A DNA stretch of 64,000 bases from Falsirhodobacter halotolerans (lineage in GTDB: Bacteria > Pseudomonadota > Alphaproteobacteria > Rhodobacterales > Rhodobacteraceae), in the NCBI RefSeq assembly GCF_022899245.1, contig NZ_JALJAZ010000002.1, positions 124,001 through 188,000 of the forward strand, read 5' to 3'. Position 1 is the stretch's first letter, and each line of letters opens with the position of its first letter. The notes under the pieces are model-generated. The model searched no databases. It was not told the DNA's origin and was given only the letters and a program-made list of their open reading frames with translations. A program made the position numbers and the translations under genes. This document shows, one piece after another, positions 53,137 through 61,387 of the stretch.

Positions 53137-53429
53137 GGCCATGCCTCCGGCGTGTCGGTCCGCAGGCGCATCCCCTCGGTCACGGGGGTGGAGCAGGCGC
53201 GCAGGCGCGGGCCCTCCTCCTGCCACATCCAGCAATCCTGACACGCGCCCATCAGGCAGAACCCGGCGCGGGCCTCGGGGCCGAACTCGTCCCGGCGCAG
53301 GTTTCGCGCATGGGCAAGGACCGCCGTCAGCACCGTATCGCCGCGCATCGCGGTGCAGGGCCGACCGTCCAGCCAGAACCCGACCGGGGGGCGCCCGGTT
53401 TCGGACAGGCGCTGGATGCGGCCGGTCAT
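53133..53429 (-). CDS. HcnA-like small [2Fe-2S] subunit
   Basis: A 98-residue ferredoxin-like protein. Cys58, Cys63, Cys66 and Cys79 (GFCLMGACQDCWM ... RACSTPV) form a C-x4-C-x2-C-x12-C site typical of HcnA and of the N-terminal part of sarcosine oxidase alpha. It transfers electrons from the substrate-oxidising flavoprotein to the HcnB-like subunit or onward to the respiratory chain. It overlaps both neighbours by ATGA, downstream of hyuB and upstream of the hcnB-like gene. Confidence 0.86.
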   Translation of the reverse strand: MTGRIQRLSETGRPPVGFWLDGRPCTAMRGDTVLTAVLAHARNLRRDEFGPEARAGFCLMGACQDCWMWQEEGPRLRACSTPVTEGMRLRTDTPEAWP

Positions 53430-55399
53430 TCCGCCGCCATCCGCAGCGGCATTTCCGGGAAACGCGCCCGCGTCTCGGCGATCGCCACGGCCAGGCCGTC
53501 CACGTCCCGCCGATCCTTCATGCGGCGGAAAATCTCGGTCTTGGCGAAGAAACGCCAGTGGATCGGCAGGTCGGCCAACGTTTCGGTCAAAAGGTCATAG
53601 GCGGCGGGGGTCCACTGCGCCTCGTATCCGTCGCGTTCGGGGCCGAAATGGAAATGGCCGTCATGGGCCGTCATTCCCGACCGCAGATCGACGGTGGCGG
53701 CCTGATCCACGGCCCCGTCGGTCAGCACGACGCCGTAATCCCGCCGCGCCGCCGCCGCCGAGACATAGCCGCGCGCGACATCCCTTGCGACACGCTCCGG
53801 CTCACGTTCCAGCGGGTTGCCGCGCCCGCCGCCGCCCGCCGACCGGATCTCCAGCACGTCGCCCGGTTGCAGGACCGCCGTGTCGATGTTGCCCAGGTGG
53901 CGGGCGTCGTCCCGGCCCGGATTGACCCACATGTCTGACAGACCGGCGGCACGGCCCCCCAGAACGCCCCAGGGCCGAAAGAACGACCGGTCGCGGTTGC
54001 GCGCGGTGATCCGGCTGTCGGGGGCGAAGACGCGGAACGCCATCCGGGTCGCCAGCCCGCCGCGCCAGCGGCCCGCCCCGCCGCTGTCTTGCGCCAGACC
54101 ATAGGACAGGAATTCGATCGGGGTTTCCGTTTCGGTGATCTCGATCGGGGTGTTCTTCAGATAGGCCGCATCGGCCCCCGACCCGTTGGTGCCGTCGCGG
54201 TGGGGCATTCCGCCGCCGCCGCCCACCACCGGGTTCACTGCCGCGATCACGCTGCGTCCGCTGCGTTCGTCGGTGGTCATGACGTTGACGATGCAGTTGT
54301 TGCCCGCGGGCGCGGCGGGCAGACGGTCGGGCACCGCCTGGCTGAACCCGCCGAACAGGACCGAGCGGAGCCGCGCGCAGGTCAGCGACCGCATTCCCAC
54401 CGCCGCCGGGCTGACCGGGTTCAGCACCGTGCCTTCGGGCGCGATGCAGGTGAAGGGCCGCGTCAGCCCGGTGTTCATCAGCAGCTTGGGGTTCAGGGTA
54501 TAGAGAATGTAATAGATCCCGACCAGCAGCATCGAATGGCGCGGATCGCCCCCCGACGGCACGTTGAGCGACGATCCAAGCTGCGGGTCCGATCCGGTGA
54601 AGTCCAGAATCGCCTCGTCCCCCTTGATCGTCAGGGTCAGTTTCAGGCGGCAGGGGTTGGCCTCGACCGAATCCTCGTCGGCGTAATCGGCGAATTCCCA
54701 CGTGCCGTCGGGCATGGCGCGCAGGATGTCGCGGGCCTGCGCCTCGGCATGGTCCATCAGCGCCTCCACCCCATCCAGAAAGGCGTCCTTGCCGAACTTC
54801 TCCACCATGGCGAGGATCTTGCGTTCGCCCGTGTTCAGCGCGCCGACCAGCGCCTTGATGTCGCCGACATTCAGATCGGGCTTGCGCACGTTGGCGGTCA
54901 TGATGCGCAGGATCTGCTCGTCGAAGACGCCTTCGTTGACCAACTTCATCGGCGGGAACCGGATGCCTTCCTGATGGATGTCGGTCAGCGCGCGCGACAA
55001 CGAGGCGGGGACGGCCCCGCCCATGTCGGTGTTGTGGATATGCCCGCCGGTCCAGGCGATGATCTCGCCGTCGAAGAACACCGGCTTCCAGATCACGATG
55101 TCGGGCGTGTGCGTGGCGACATGGCTGGAATAGGTGTCGTTGGTGAAACCGACATCGCCGGGGCGGTAATCGTCGATCATGTCGATGGCGCGACCGAAGG
55201 TCAGGCCGCAATACCAGGTCGCCCCCAGATCCATCGGCACGGCAAAGGTCTCGCCCTTGCGGTTCAGCAGCATGACGGTGAAATCCTCCGTCTCCTTGAC
55301 GAAGGCCGAATGGGCGGTGCGCTGCAGGGTATAGCCCATGTTCTCGGCAGCGGCGCGGGCATGGTTGGCGAGAACCTGCAAATTCATGCGGTCAAACAT
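53426..55399 (-). CDS. hyuB: Hydantoinase B / N-methylhydantoinase-oxoprolinase beta subunit
   Basis: A 657-residue protein with the HyuB pattern. DRMNLQVLANHARAAAENMG is at the start, then DVGFTNDTYSSHVATHTPD, DFTGSDPQLGSSLNVPSGGD, GGGGGMPHRDGTNGSGADAAY and RWRGGLATRMAFRVFAPDSR. With HyuA it performs ATP-dependent ring opening of 5-oxoproline, N-methylhydantoin or similar lactams and imides. It begins 4 bp after hyuA and overlaps the HcnA-like gene, so lactamase and dehydrogenase subunits are made from one message. Confidence 0.92.
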   Translation of the reverse strand: MFDRMNLQVLANHARAAAENMGYTLQRTAHSAFVKETEDFTVMLLNRKGETFAVPMDLGATWYCGLTFGRAIDMIDDYRPGDVGFTNDTYSSHVATHTPDIVIWKPVFFDGEIIAWTGGHIHNTDMGGAVPASLSRALTDIHQEGIRFPPMKLVNEGVFDEQILRIMTANVRKPDLNVGDIKALVGALNTGERKILAMVEKFGKDAFLDGVEALMDHAEAQARDILRAMPDGTWEFADYADEDSVEANPCRLKLTLTIKGDEAILDFTGSDPQLGSSLNVPSGGDPRHSMLLVGIYYILYTLNPKLLMNTGLTRPFTCIAPEGTVLNPVSPAAVGMRSLTCARLRSVLFGGFSQAVPDRLPAAPAGNNCIVNVMTTDERSGRSVIAAVNPVVGGGGGMPHRDGTNGSGADAAYLKNTPIEITETETPIEFLSYGLAQDSGGAGRWRGGLATRMAFRVFAPDSRITARNRDRSFFRPWGVLGGRAAGLSDMWVNPGRDDARHLGNIDTAVLQPGDVLEIRSAGGGGRGNPLEREPERVARDVARGYVSAAAARRDYGVVLTDGAVDQAATVDLRSGMTAHDGHFHFGPERDGYEAQWTPAAYDLLTETLADLPIHWRFFAKTEIFRRMKDRRDVDGLAVAIAETRARFPEMPLRMAAE

Positions 55400-55403
55400 G
55401 GGC

Positions 55404-57461
55404 TTACTCCGCGAAGGTGAGGTGAAGGTTCAAGTGGCGGTCCACATGGGCGGACGCACCGGCGGGAATGGCGAAGGTCGTATCCTCCTGCGCGACGATG
55501 GCCGGGCCGTCAAAGCGCGCGCCGGGGGTCAGATCCTCGCGCTGGAACAGGGGGACGGGGCGCGTGGCGCCGCCCGTGTGGACGGGCACCGCGCGGGCGG
55601 GTTGGGCGGGGGCCGGGGTTTCGGGTGCCTGGGGGAAGTGCAGGTGCGGGCCCGCGCCCACGGCCGACAGGCGCAGGTTCACGACCTCGATCTCTCCGTC
55701 CTCGTCGGCAAAGGCATAGATCTGGCGGTGCGCGGCGTGAAAGGCCCCGGCCACCGCGCCCGGATCGCCGTCCAGCCATTCGGCCTGCAACGGCACCTCG
55801 ATCTCGTAACTTTGGCCGACATAGCGCAGATCGGCGGTCAGGTTCAGGATGGACGGCCCCTCATGGCCCTGTGCGGCCAACCAGGCGCGGCCTTCGGATT
55901 GCAGGTCGTGCAGGGCGCCCTGAAGGCGGGGCAGGGCAGCCGTGTCGAGGCGGGTGAAGATCGTGCGGATGAAATCGCCGCGCAGGTCCGCGACCAACCC
56001 CCCAAGGGCCGAGACGACGCCGGGGCGGCGCGGGGCCATCACACGCGACATCCCCATTTCCCGGGCAAGGAACGCGCCCAGCATCGGGCCGCCGCCGCCG
56101 AAGGGCATCAGCGTGAAGTCGCGCAGGTCCACCCCCGCGCGGGAGGCAAGCTTCTCCACCTCCACGAACATCTCGGACACGGCGATGTCGAGGATTGCTT
56201 GGGCGGTGTCCTCCAGCGGGCGGCCAAGTTGGTCCGCCAGACGGCCCACGGCCCGGCGCGCCAAAGCGGTGTCCATCTGCAACTGGCCATAGGCCATCTG
56301 GCTGTGCCCCAGCCATCCGCAGACGGCCAGCGCATCCGTCACCGTCGCGCGCTCTCCGCCGCGGGCATAGCAGGCGGGGCCGGGCGTCGATCCGGCGGAT
56401 TCCGGCCCCACGCGCAGCACGCCGCGGTCATCCACGCTGGCGATGGAACCGCCGCCGATTCCGATGGAACTGACCGAGATGGAGGGGACGTGCAGCGGAA
56501 ACTCTCCGATCTGCTCGCCCGTGCCGAATTGCGGGGCGCCGTCCACGATCAGCGCGAAATCCGCCGAGGTGCCGCCGATGTCCAGCGTCAGGATGCGCCC
56601 CGCGCCCGCCTGCCGCGCCAGCCACGCCGCCCCCATCACGCCCGAGGCGGTGCCCGACAGCAGCATGTTCACGCAGGCGCGCTTGCCTTCGGCGGCGTTC
56701 ATCAGGCCGCCGTTCGATTTGGTCAGCATGGGCCGCGCGGGCACGCCTTGGTCAATCAGGCGCGCCTCAAGCGCGGTCAGATACCCCGCGACCCGCGGAT
56801 GGACATAGCCGTTCAGGATCGCGGTCGTCGTGCGTTCATATTCGCGGATGACGGGCCACACCTCGGACGAGGTGAAGACGAAAAGGTCGGGCGCGATCTG
56901 GCCGATCCGCGCCTTGACCGCATCCTCCTGCGCGGGGTCGCGCCAGGAATGCAGGAAGGCGACGATGATGCCCATAGCTCCCCGTGCCTGGGCGGTGGCG
57001 ATCGCCGCGTCCAGCGCGTCCATGTCGGGCGCGGTCGGCTGGGTTCCGTCGGCCCGCATCCGTGCGGGAATGCCGAAGACCCGGTCGCGCGGGATCAACT
57101 GCTCGGGGCGGGCGCAGAACAGCGAGTAGACCTCGGGCATCCGCAGGCGGCCCAGCTCGATCACATCCTCGAAGCCGGCATTGGTGATCAGCGCCAGATC
57201 CGCCCCCCGCCGCTGGATGATGGTGTTGATGCCCACCGTGGTCCCGTGCACGAAGCGGCTGACCTGGGTCGGATCCAGCCCCTCCCGCTCGGCCAGAAGG
57301 CGCAGGCCGGTCAGCAATTCGGCGCCCGGATCGTCGGGGGTTGTCAGCACCTTCAGCGACGCGACCCGGCCCGAGCGGGTGTCGAGCGCGCAGAAATCCA
57401 TGAAGGTTCCGCCGATATCGACCCCGATCTTCCAGTCCGCCGGTCCCATTTCCCCGTCCAT
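55404..57461 (-). CDS. hyuA: Hydantoinase A / N-methylhydantoinase-oxoprolinase alpha (ATPase) subunit
   Basis: A 685-residue HyuA. The N-terminal actin-like ATPase motif is KIGVDIGGTFMDFCAL and HGTTVGINTIIQRRGA follows. A second phosphate loop, ILTLDIGGTSADFALI, lies near residue 280, then GIGGGSIASVDDRG and MPFGGGGPMLGAFLAREMG. Start 57461 has AAAGGG upstream; the longer start at 57539 would put both operator copies partly in coding sequence and has no family support. It heads the hyuA-hyuB-hcnA-like-hcnB-like operon. Confidence 0.92.
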   Translation of the reverse strand: MDGEMGPADWKIGVDIGGTFMDFCALDTRSGRVASLKVLTTPDDPGAELLTGLRLLAEREGLDPTQVSRFVHGTTVGINTIIQRRGADLALITNAGFEDVIELGRLRMPEVYSLFCARPEQLIPRDRVFGIPARMRADGTQPTAPDMDALDAAIATAQARGAMGIIVAFLHSWRDPAQEDAVKARIGQIAPDLFVFTSSEVWPVIREYERTTTAILNGYVHPRVAGYLTALEARLIDQGVPARPMLTKSNGGLMNAAEGKRACVNMLLSGTASGVMGAAWLARQAGAGRILTLDIGGTSADFALIVDGAPQFGTGEQIGEFPLHVPSISVSSIGIGGGSIASVDDRGVLRVGPESAGSTPGPACYARGGERATVTDALAVCGWLGHSQMAYGQLQMDTALARRAVGRLADQLGRPLEDTAQAILDIAVSEMFVEVEKLASRAGVDLRDFTLMPFGGGGPMLGAFLAREMGMSRVMAPRRPGVVSALGGLVADLRGDFIRTIFTRLDTAALPRLQGALHDLQSEGRAWLAAQGHEGPSILNLTADLRYVGQSYEIEVPLQAEWLDGDPGAVAGAFHAAHRQIYAFADEDGEIEVVNLRLSAVGAGPHLHFPQAPETPAPAQPARAVPVHTGGATRPVPLFQREDLTPGARFDGPAIVAQEDTTFAIPAGASAHVDRHLNLHLTFAE

Positions 57462-57509
57462 GCCAAGCCCTTTCGCCGTTTGCCCGACCTTTCCACGGCG
57501 CGGCCTTGC

Positions 57510-57522
57510 GGGTCCAAGACCC
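57510..57522. promoter_or_regulatory. Palindromic operator, left copy
   Basis: GGGTC-CAA-GACCC is a perfect 13-bp palindrome, 48 bp upstream of hyuA. It pairs with the inverted copy at 57568-57580. The shape (short arms, 3-bp centre) is like GntR-family operators. Confidence 0.6.
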
Positions 57523-57567
57523 AAAACGACGCGCCGCATAAGTCCGGGTTATGGATGTGCGCCGTCT

Positions 57568-57580
57568 GCGTCTTGGACCC
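57568..57580. promoter_or_regulatory. Palindromic operator, right copy
   Basis: GCGTC-TTG-GACCC is the inverted copy (12 of 13 bases) of the site at 57510-57522, with a centre-to-centre distance of 58 bp. The shared 13-bp arms 57508-57520 and 57570-57582 match perfectly. It lies 48 bp upstream of the HcnC-like gene. Confidence 0.6.
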
Positions 57581-57628
57581 GCCCCCGCCCGTCATGGGAC
57601 AACGGCCCGGACGAGGATGGAGAGTGTC

Positions 57629-58744
57629 ATGGATGTGGTCGTCGTGGGCGGCGGATTGATGGGAACGGCGGCGACGTTCTTTCTGGCGCGGCGCGGGCTG
57701 CGCGTCACGTTGATCGAACGGGGCCGCGTCGGGGCCGGAGCCACCGTCGCCTCGTTCGGCAACATCCGCCGCAGCGGCCGCTTTTTGCCGCAGATGCCCC
57801 TGGCCCACCGCGCGCGCGAAATCTGGGGCGAGGCCGAACGGATGCTGGGCCGCGATGTCGAATTTCGCGCCACGGGCCATTTGCGGCTGGTCTTCGACGA
57901 GGATGGTCTGACAGCGATGCGCCGATTTATCGCCGACGCGCACCCCTGGGGGTTCCACCCCGAGGAGATCGGCCCGAACGAGATCCACGCCCGCTTTCCC
58001 GGTCTGGGGCCCGACGCGATCGGGGCATCCTTTGCGCGGGAGGACGGCTGCGGCAATCCGCGCCTGATCGCCCCCGCCTTTGCCGCGGCGGCCCAGAAAC
58101 TGGGGGCCACGATCGTCGAGGAGTGCGAGGTGCTGGACATCGCGCTCACGGAGGCGGGGTTCGCCGTGCGCACCGCGCGGGGGGAGCATCACGCCGAGCG
58201 GTTGCTGAACACCGCCGGGGCCTGGGGCGCGCGGCTGGCCGCCCGCTTTGACGAGCCTGTTCCGATCGAGGCGCGCGGCCCGCAGATGGGCGTGACCGAG
58301 CCGCTGCCGCACCGCATTCATCCGGTCGTGGGCATGTGGGCGGCCCCCGGACGGCGCGACGGCTATCTTCGGCAGGTGGAACGGGGGAACATCGTCTTTG
58401 GCGGCGGGGCGGAGCGCAGCTTCGTCGATCTGGACGACGGATATGCCAAGGCGGACCCCGCACGCCTGCCACACCAGTTGCGCAGCCTGCTGCGTCTGTG
58501 CCCCGCGCTGGCCGATGTCGCGGTCATCCGAACCTGGTCCGGCTGCGAGGGGTATGTGGCCGACGGCCTGCCGGTCATGGGACCGTCGGCGACGACGCCG
58601 GGGCTGTTTCACGCCTTCGGCTTTTGCGGGCACGGATTTCAGCTTGGACCCGGCGTGGGGCAGGTCATGAGCGATCTAATCGCCACCGGCCGCACGGACG
58701 AGCCGCTGGAACCGTTCGCCATCGGCCGTTTCGCGCGGGCCTGA
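57629..58744 (+). CDS. HcnC/OoxB-like FAD-dependent oxidase subunit (DAO family)
   Basis: A 371-residue DAO-family flavoprotein beginning MDVVVVGGGLMGTAATFFLA, with VGAGATVASFGNIRRSGRF after the first strand-turn-helix. The C-terminal GYVADGLPVMGPSATTPGLF is followed by FGFCGHGFQLGPGVGQ. Together with the HcnA- and HcnB-like proteins it completes the three-subunit dehydrogenase for opines, D-hydroxyproline or glycine. The ATG at 57629 has GGAGAG close by. It is transcribed away from its partner subunits, from a symmetric control region. Confidence 0.85.
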   Translation: MDVVVVGGGLMGTAATFFLARRGLRVTLIERGRVGAGATVASFGNIRRSGRFLPQMPLAHRAREIWGEAERMLGRDVEFRATGHLRLVFDEDGLTAMRRFIADAHPWGFHPEEIGPNEIHARFPGLGPDAIGASFAREDGCGNPRLIAPAFAAAAQKLGATIVEECEVLDIALTEAGFAVRTARGEHHAERLLNTAGAWGARLAARFDEPVPIEARGPQMGVTEPLPHRIHPVVGMWAAPGRRDGYLRQVERGNIVFGGGAERSFVDLDDGYAKADPARLPHQLRSLLRLCPALADVAVIRTWSGCEGYVADGLPVMGPSATTPGLFHAFGFCGHGFQLGPGVGQVMSDLIATGRTDEPLEPFAIGRFARA

Positions 58745-58759
58745 CGCCGCCCTGTCATC

Positions 58760-59032
58760 TCAGGTCAGGGAGGCCTTGGGCGGGGCGCGCAGGGGGAACA
58801 TATCCTCGCCGCCCCGATGCAGTTTGACGTGATGGCGGCGGCACAGCCAACGCACCTCCAGCGGGGCATCGTAGCGGTCATGATGTGCGTCAACCTTTGC
58901 GGCGCCGCACACCTCGCAGGTCCGTTTCTGAAGCGTGCCATCCGAAACCGCGCGCCGCACCGCAAGATGCGCGTCGTATTTCGAACGGTTGGCGTTGCGC
59001 CACCGGGTCTGGCGGCTCGCGCTCGTCAGCAT
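58760..59032 (-). CDS. Small HNH-type zinc-binding protein
   Basis: A 90-residue basic protein. A Cys39-x2-Cys42 pair is followed by DAHHDRYDAPLEVRWLCRRHHVKLH, with HH (50-51), Cys64 and HH (67-68); quoted in short form the core is CEVCGAAKVDAHH and WLCRRHHVKLHR. This is the zinc-ribbon HNH pattern found in small phage- and mobile-element-associated nucleases. The ATG at 59032 is preferred; another at 59077 has no ribosome-binding site. No other phage gene is nearby, so it is an orphan. It may be an enzyme or only a DNA-binding remnant. Confidence 0.65.
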   Translation of the reverse strand: MLTSASRQTRWRNANRSKYDAHLAVRRAVSDGTLQKRTCEVCGAAKVDAHHDRYDAPLEVRWLCRRHHVKLHRGGEDMFPLRAPPKASLT

Positions 59033-59114
59033 GGACGACGCCTTGTCTTGGAAAGAACTCCCGGTATAATATACCATTATATCAAGACGTTGCCAGCATA
59101 AGATCGCGCGCGGG

Positions 59115-59142
59115 TTGGATATCGGCAAAAATTTACTATAAC
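59115..59142 (+). promoter_or_regulatory. Promoter of the ProVWX operon
   Basis: TTGGAT (59115-59120) and TATAAC (59137-59142) are 16 bp apart in an AT-rich island. The -10 ends 8 bp before the proV ATG, so transcription should begin at or within about two bases of the start codon. A GGTATA-A-TATACC palindrome lies further upstream (59063-59075). Confidence 0.6.
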
Positions 59143-59150
59143 CACTCCCC

Positions 59151-60353
59151 ATGACAATAAAATTATGCGTGACACACGCAACGAAGCTCTTCGGCGACAG
59201 GACGCCCGAGGCGCTGGAGCGGCTTTCGCATGGCGAAAGCAAGGCGGACATCTTTGCGGCCACCGGCGTGACGGTCGGCGTGCACGACGTGGGCTTCGAG
59301 GTGGAGCAGGGCGAGATCTTCGTGATCATGGGCCTGTCGGGATCGGGCAAATCCACGCTGGTGCGGATGCTGAACGGTCTCGTGCCCCCGACCTCGGGCG
59401 AGATACGGATCGACGGCGTCGATATCGCGTCCTGCACCGAGGATGTGCTGCGCAAGGTGCGCCGGGAAAAGATCTCCATGGTCTTTCAGCATTTCGCGCT
59501 GTTTCCGCACCGCACGATCCTTGAAAACGTGGCCTATGGGCTGAAGGTGAAGGGGATCGGCCCGGCCGACCGTGCGGCCAAGGCGCGCGCGGCGCTGGAT
59601 CAGGTGGGTTTGGGCGCGTTGGCCGACAGCTATCCCGCGCAGCTTTCGGGCGGGATGCAGCAGCGCGTGGGCATCGCCCGCGGTCTTGCCACCGATGCCG
59701 ACATCATCCTGATGGACGAACCCTTCGGCGCGCTCGACCCCCTGATCCGGCGCGAGATGCAGGAGGAGTTGCTGGACCTGCAACGCAAGCTGCACAAGAC
59801 CATCGTCTTCATCACCCACGATCTGAACGAGGCGATGACGCTGGGCAACCGCATCGCCATCATGAAGGACGGGCGGTTCGTGCAGGTCGGCACCCCGCGC
59901 GAGATCGTGGCCCAGCCGGCGGACGATTACGTTGCGGCCTTCATGGCCGACATCGACCGCGGGCGCGTGTTCACGGCCGCCGATGTGGCGCAACCTGCGG
60001 TGACGGTTACGGCTGGCAGCGCGCCGGCGGCGGCGCTGGCCCAACTGGACCGCGCCGACGCCGATGCGGTTCACGTGATCGGCGCCGAGGGGCTGGAGGG
60101 GATCGCCACCTATCGCGACATCGCCCGCGCGGTGCGCGATGACGGGGCGCTGTCGGACGCGATGCAGGCGGACATGCCCGTGGCGGGTCCTGACACCCCG
60201 CTGCATCAGCTTTACGAGGCGGCGAGCCTTGGCCTGCCCGTGGCCGTGACCGATGACGAAGGGCACCTGACGGGCGTGGTGGAACCCAAGGTCGTGCTGG
60301 CCCACCTGTCGAACTCGGTTCCCGAACCGGGGTCGGAGGAGCCGGCGGCATGA
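59151..60353 (+). CDS. proV: Glycine betaine/proline/choline ABC transporter ATP-binding protein
   Basis: A 400-residue ProV/OpuAA-type ATPase. The family-specific N-terminus (KLFGDRTPEALERLSHGESK, then GVHDVGFEVEQGEIF) precedes Walker A GLSGSGKST, signature LSGGMQQRVGIARGLA, Walker B IILMDEPFGALDPLIRREM and switch FITHDLNEAM. A C-terminal CBS-like region runs from about residue 285. The family start agrees with the ATG at 59151 although there is no Shine-Dalgarno sequence. It powers uptake of a betaine or choline osmolyte or nutrient. Confidence 0.92.
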   Translation: MTIKLCVTHATKLFGDRTPEALERLSHGESKADIFAATGVTVGVHDVGFEVEQGEIFVIMGLSGSGKSTLVRMLNGLVPPTSGEIRIDGVDIASCTEDVLRKVRREKISMVFQHFALFPHRTILENVAYGLKVKGIGPADRAAKARAALDQVGLGALADSYPAQLSGGMQQRVGIARGLATDADIILMDEPFGALDPLIRREMQEELLDLQRKLHKTIVFITHDLNEAMTLGNRIAIMKDGRFVQVGTPREIVAQPADDYVAAFMADIDRGRVFTAADVAQPAVTVTAGSAPAAALAQLDRADADAVHVIGAEGLEGIATYRDIARAVRDDGALSDAMQADMPVAGPDTPLHQLYEAASLGLPVAVTDDEGHLTGVVEPKVVLAHLSNSVPEPGSEEPAA

Positions 60354-60393
60354 TCCACGCCACCCCCCAATCCAATCAGCATATCAGGCGGCC

Positions 60394-61293
60394 ATGACAC
60401 CTTCCGACATTCTTATGATCCCGATCGACGATTGGGTGAACGACTTCGTGCGCGGGTTTCTCGTCCCCAATTTCCGCCCGTTCTTCCGCGCCCTGCAGGT
60501 TCCGGTGGCGAACCTTCTGAACATGCTGGATGCGCTTTTCGCCTTCATCCCCATGCTGGTGATGACCGCGCTGTTTGCCTTCGCGTCCTGGCGTGCGGTG
60601 GGGCGCGGGATGGCGATCTTCACGGTGATCGGCCTGTGCTTCATCGACATGATCGGCCTTTGGGCCGCCACGATGACCACGCTGTCGATGATCGTGACCT
60701 CGGTCTTGTTCTGCGCCGTCATCGGCATTCCCGCGGGCATCCTGGCCGCGCGCAGCGACATGACCTGGCGCATCATGCGGCCCATCCTCGACATCATGCA
60801 GACGGTGCCGTCCTTCGTCTATCTGGTGCCGATCGTCATGCTGTTCGGCGTGGGGATGCCGCCGGGCATCATCGCCACGGTGATCTTCGCGTTGCCGCCC
60901 ATCATCCGCATGACCAATCTGGGTCTGCGCGGGGTGCGCGCCGATCTGGTGGAGGCGGCGGAGTCCTTCGGATCCACCCGGTGGCAGATGCTGTGGGACG
61001 TGCAGTTCCCGCTGGCCATCCGCACCATCATGGCGGGCCTGAACCAGACGTTGATGCTGGCCCTGTCGATGGTGGTGATCGCCGCCCTGATCGGCGGCGG
61101 CGGGCTGGGCCTTGTGGTCAATACCGGGCTGGGACGTCTGGACGTCGGCGGGGCGACGGCGGGCGGCCTTGGCATCGTGATCCTGGCGATCATTCTGGAC
61201 CGCATCAGTCAGGGCCTGGCCGAGCGGGGGCCGGACCGGACCTCATTGCTGTCGGTCCTGAAGGGCTATGTCCGCCCGCGCCGCGTCGCCTGA
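60394..61293 (+). CDS. proW: Glycine betaine/proline/choline ABC transporter permease
   Basis: A 299-residue permease starting MTPSDILMIPIDDWVNDFVR, with about six or seven transmembrane segments. It has the ProW motifs RPILDIMQTVPSFVYLVPIV and LGLRGVRADLVEAAESFGST (the ATPase-coupling EAA loop), then LALSMVVIAALIGGGGLG. It follows proV by 40 bp. Confidence 0.92.
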   Translation: MTPSDILMIPIDDWVNDFVRGFLVPNFRPFFRALQVPVANLLNMLDALFAFIPMLVMTALFAFASWRAVGRGMAIFTVIGLCFIDMIGLWAATMTTLSMIVTSVLFCAVIGIPAGILAARSDMTWRIMRPILDIMQTVPSFVYLVPIVMLFGVGMPPGIIATVIFALPPIIRMTNLGLRGVRADLVEAAESFGSTRWQMLWDVQFPLAIRTIMAGLNQTLMLALSMVVIAALIGGGGLGLVVNTGLGRLDVGGATAGGLGIVILAIILDRISQGLAERGPDRTSLLSVLKGYVRPRRVA

Positions 61294-61387
61294 CCCCCCA
61301 TTCCTGCGGGTCGTTCCGGCCCGCCTTACCCCCCCCCGGGGCCGCGCCCTTGCCGTGCGACCCCGTCATCCCATGAAGGAGACCATG

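Noticed and set aside
55338-57659. A 773-codon plus-strand open frame opposite hyuA
   Set aside because: hyuA on the minus strand is complete and conserved; the plus frame is low-complexity Arg/Gly/Ala-rich shadow sequence.
58744-58775. Terminator between the HcnC-like and HNH genes (CCTGAC/GTCAGG)
   Set aside because: The stem is only 6 bp with an 18-base loop and no U-run.
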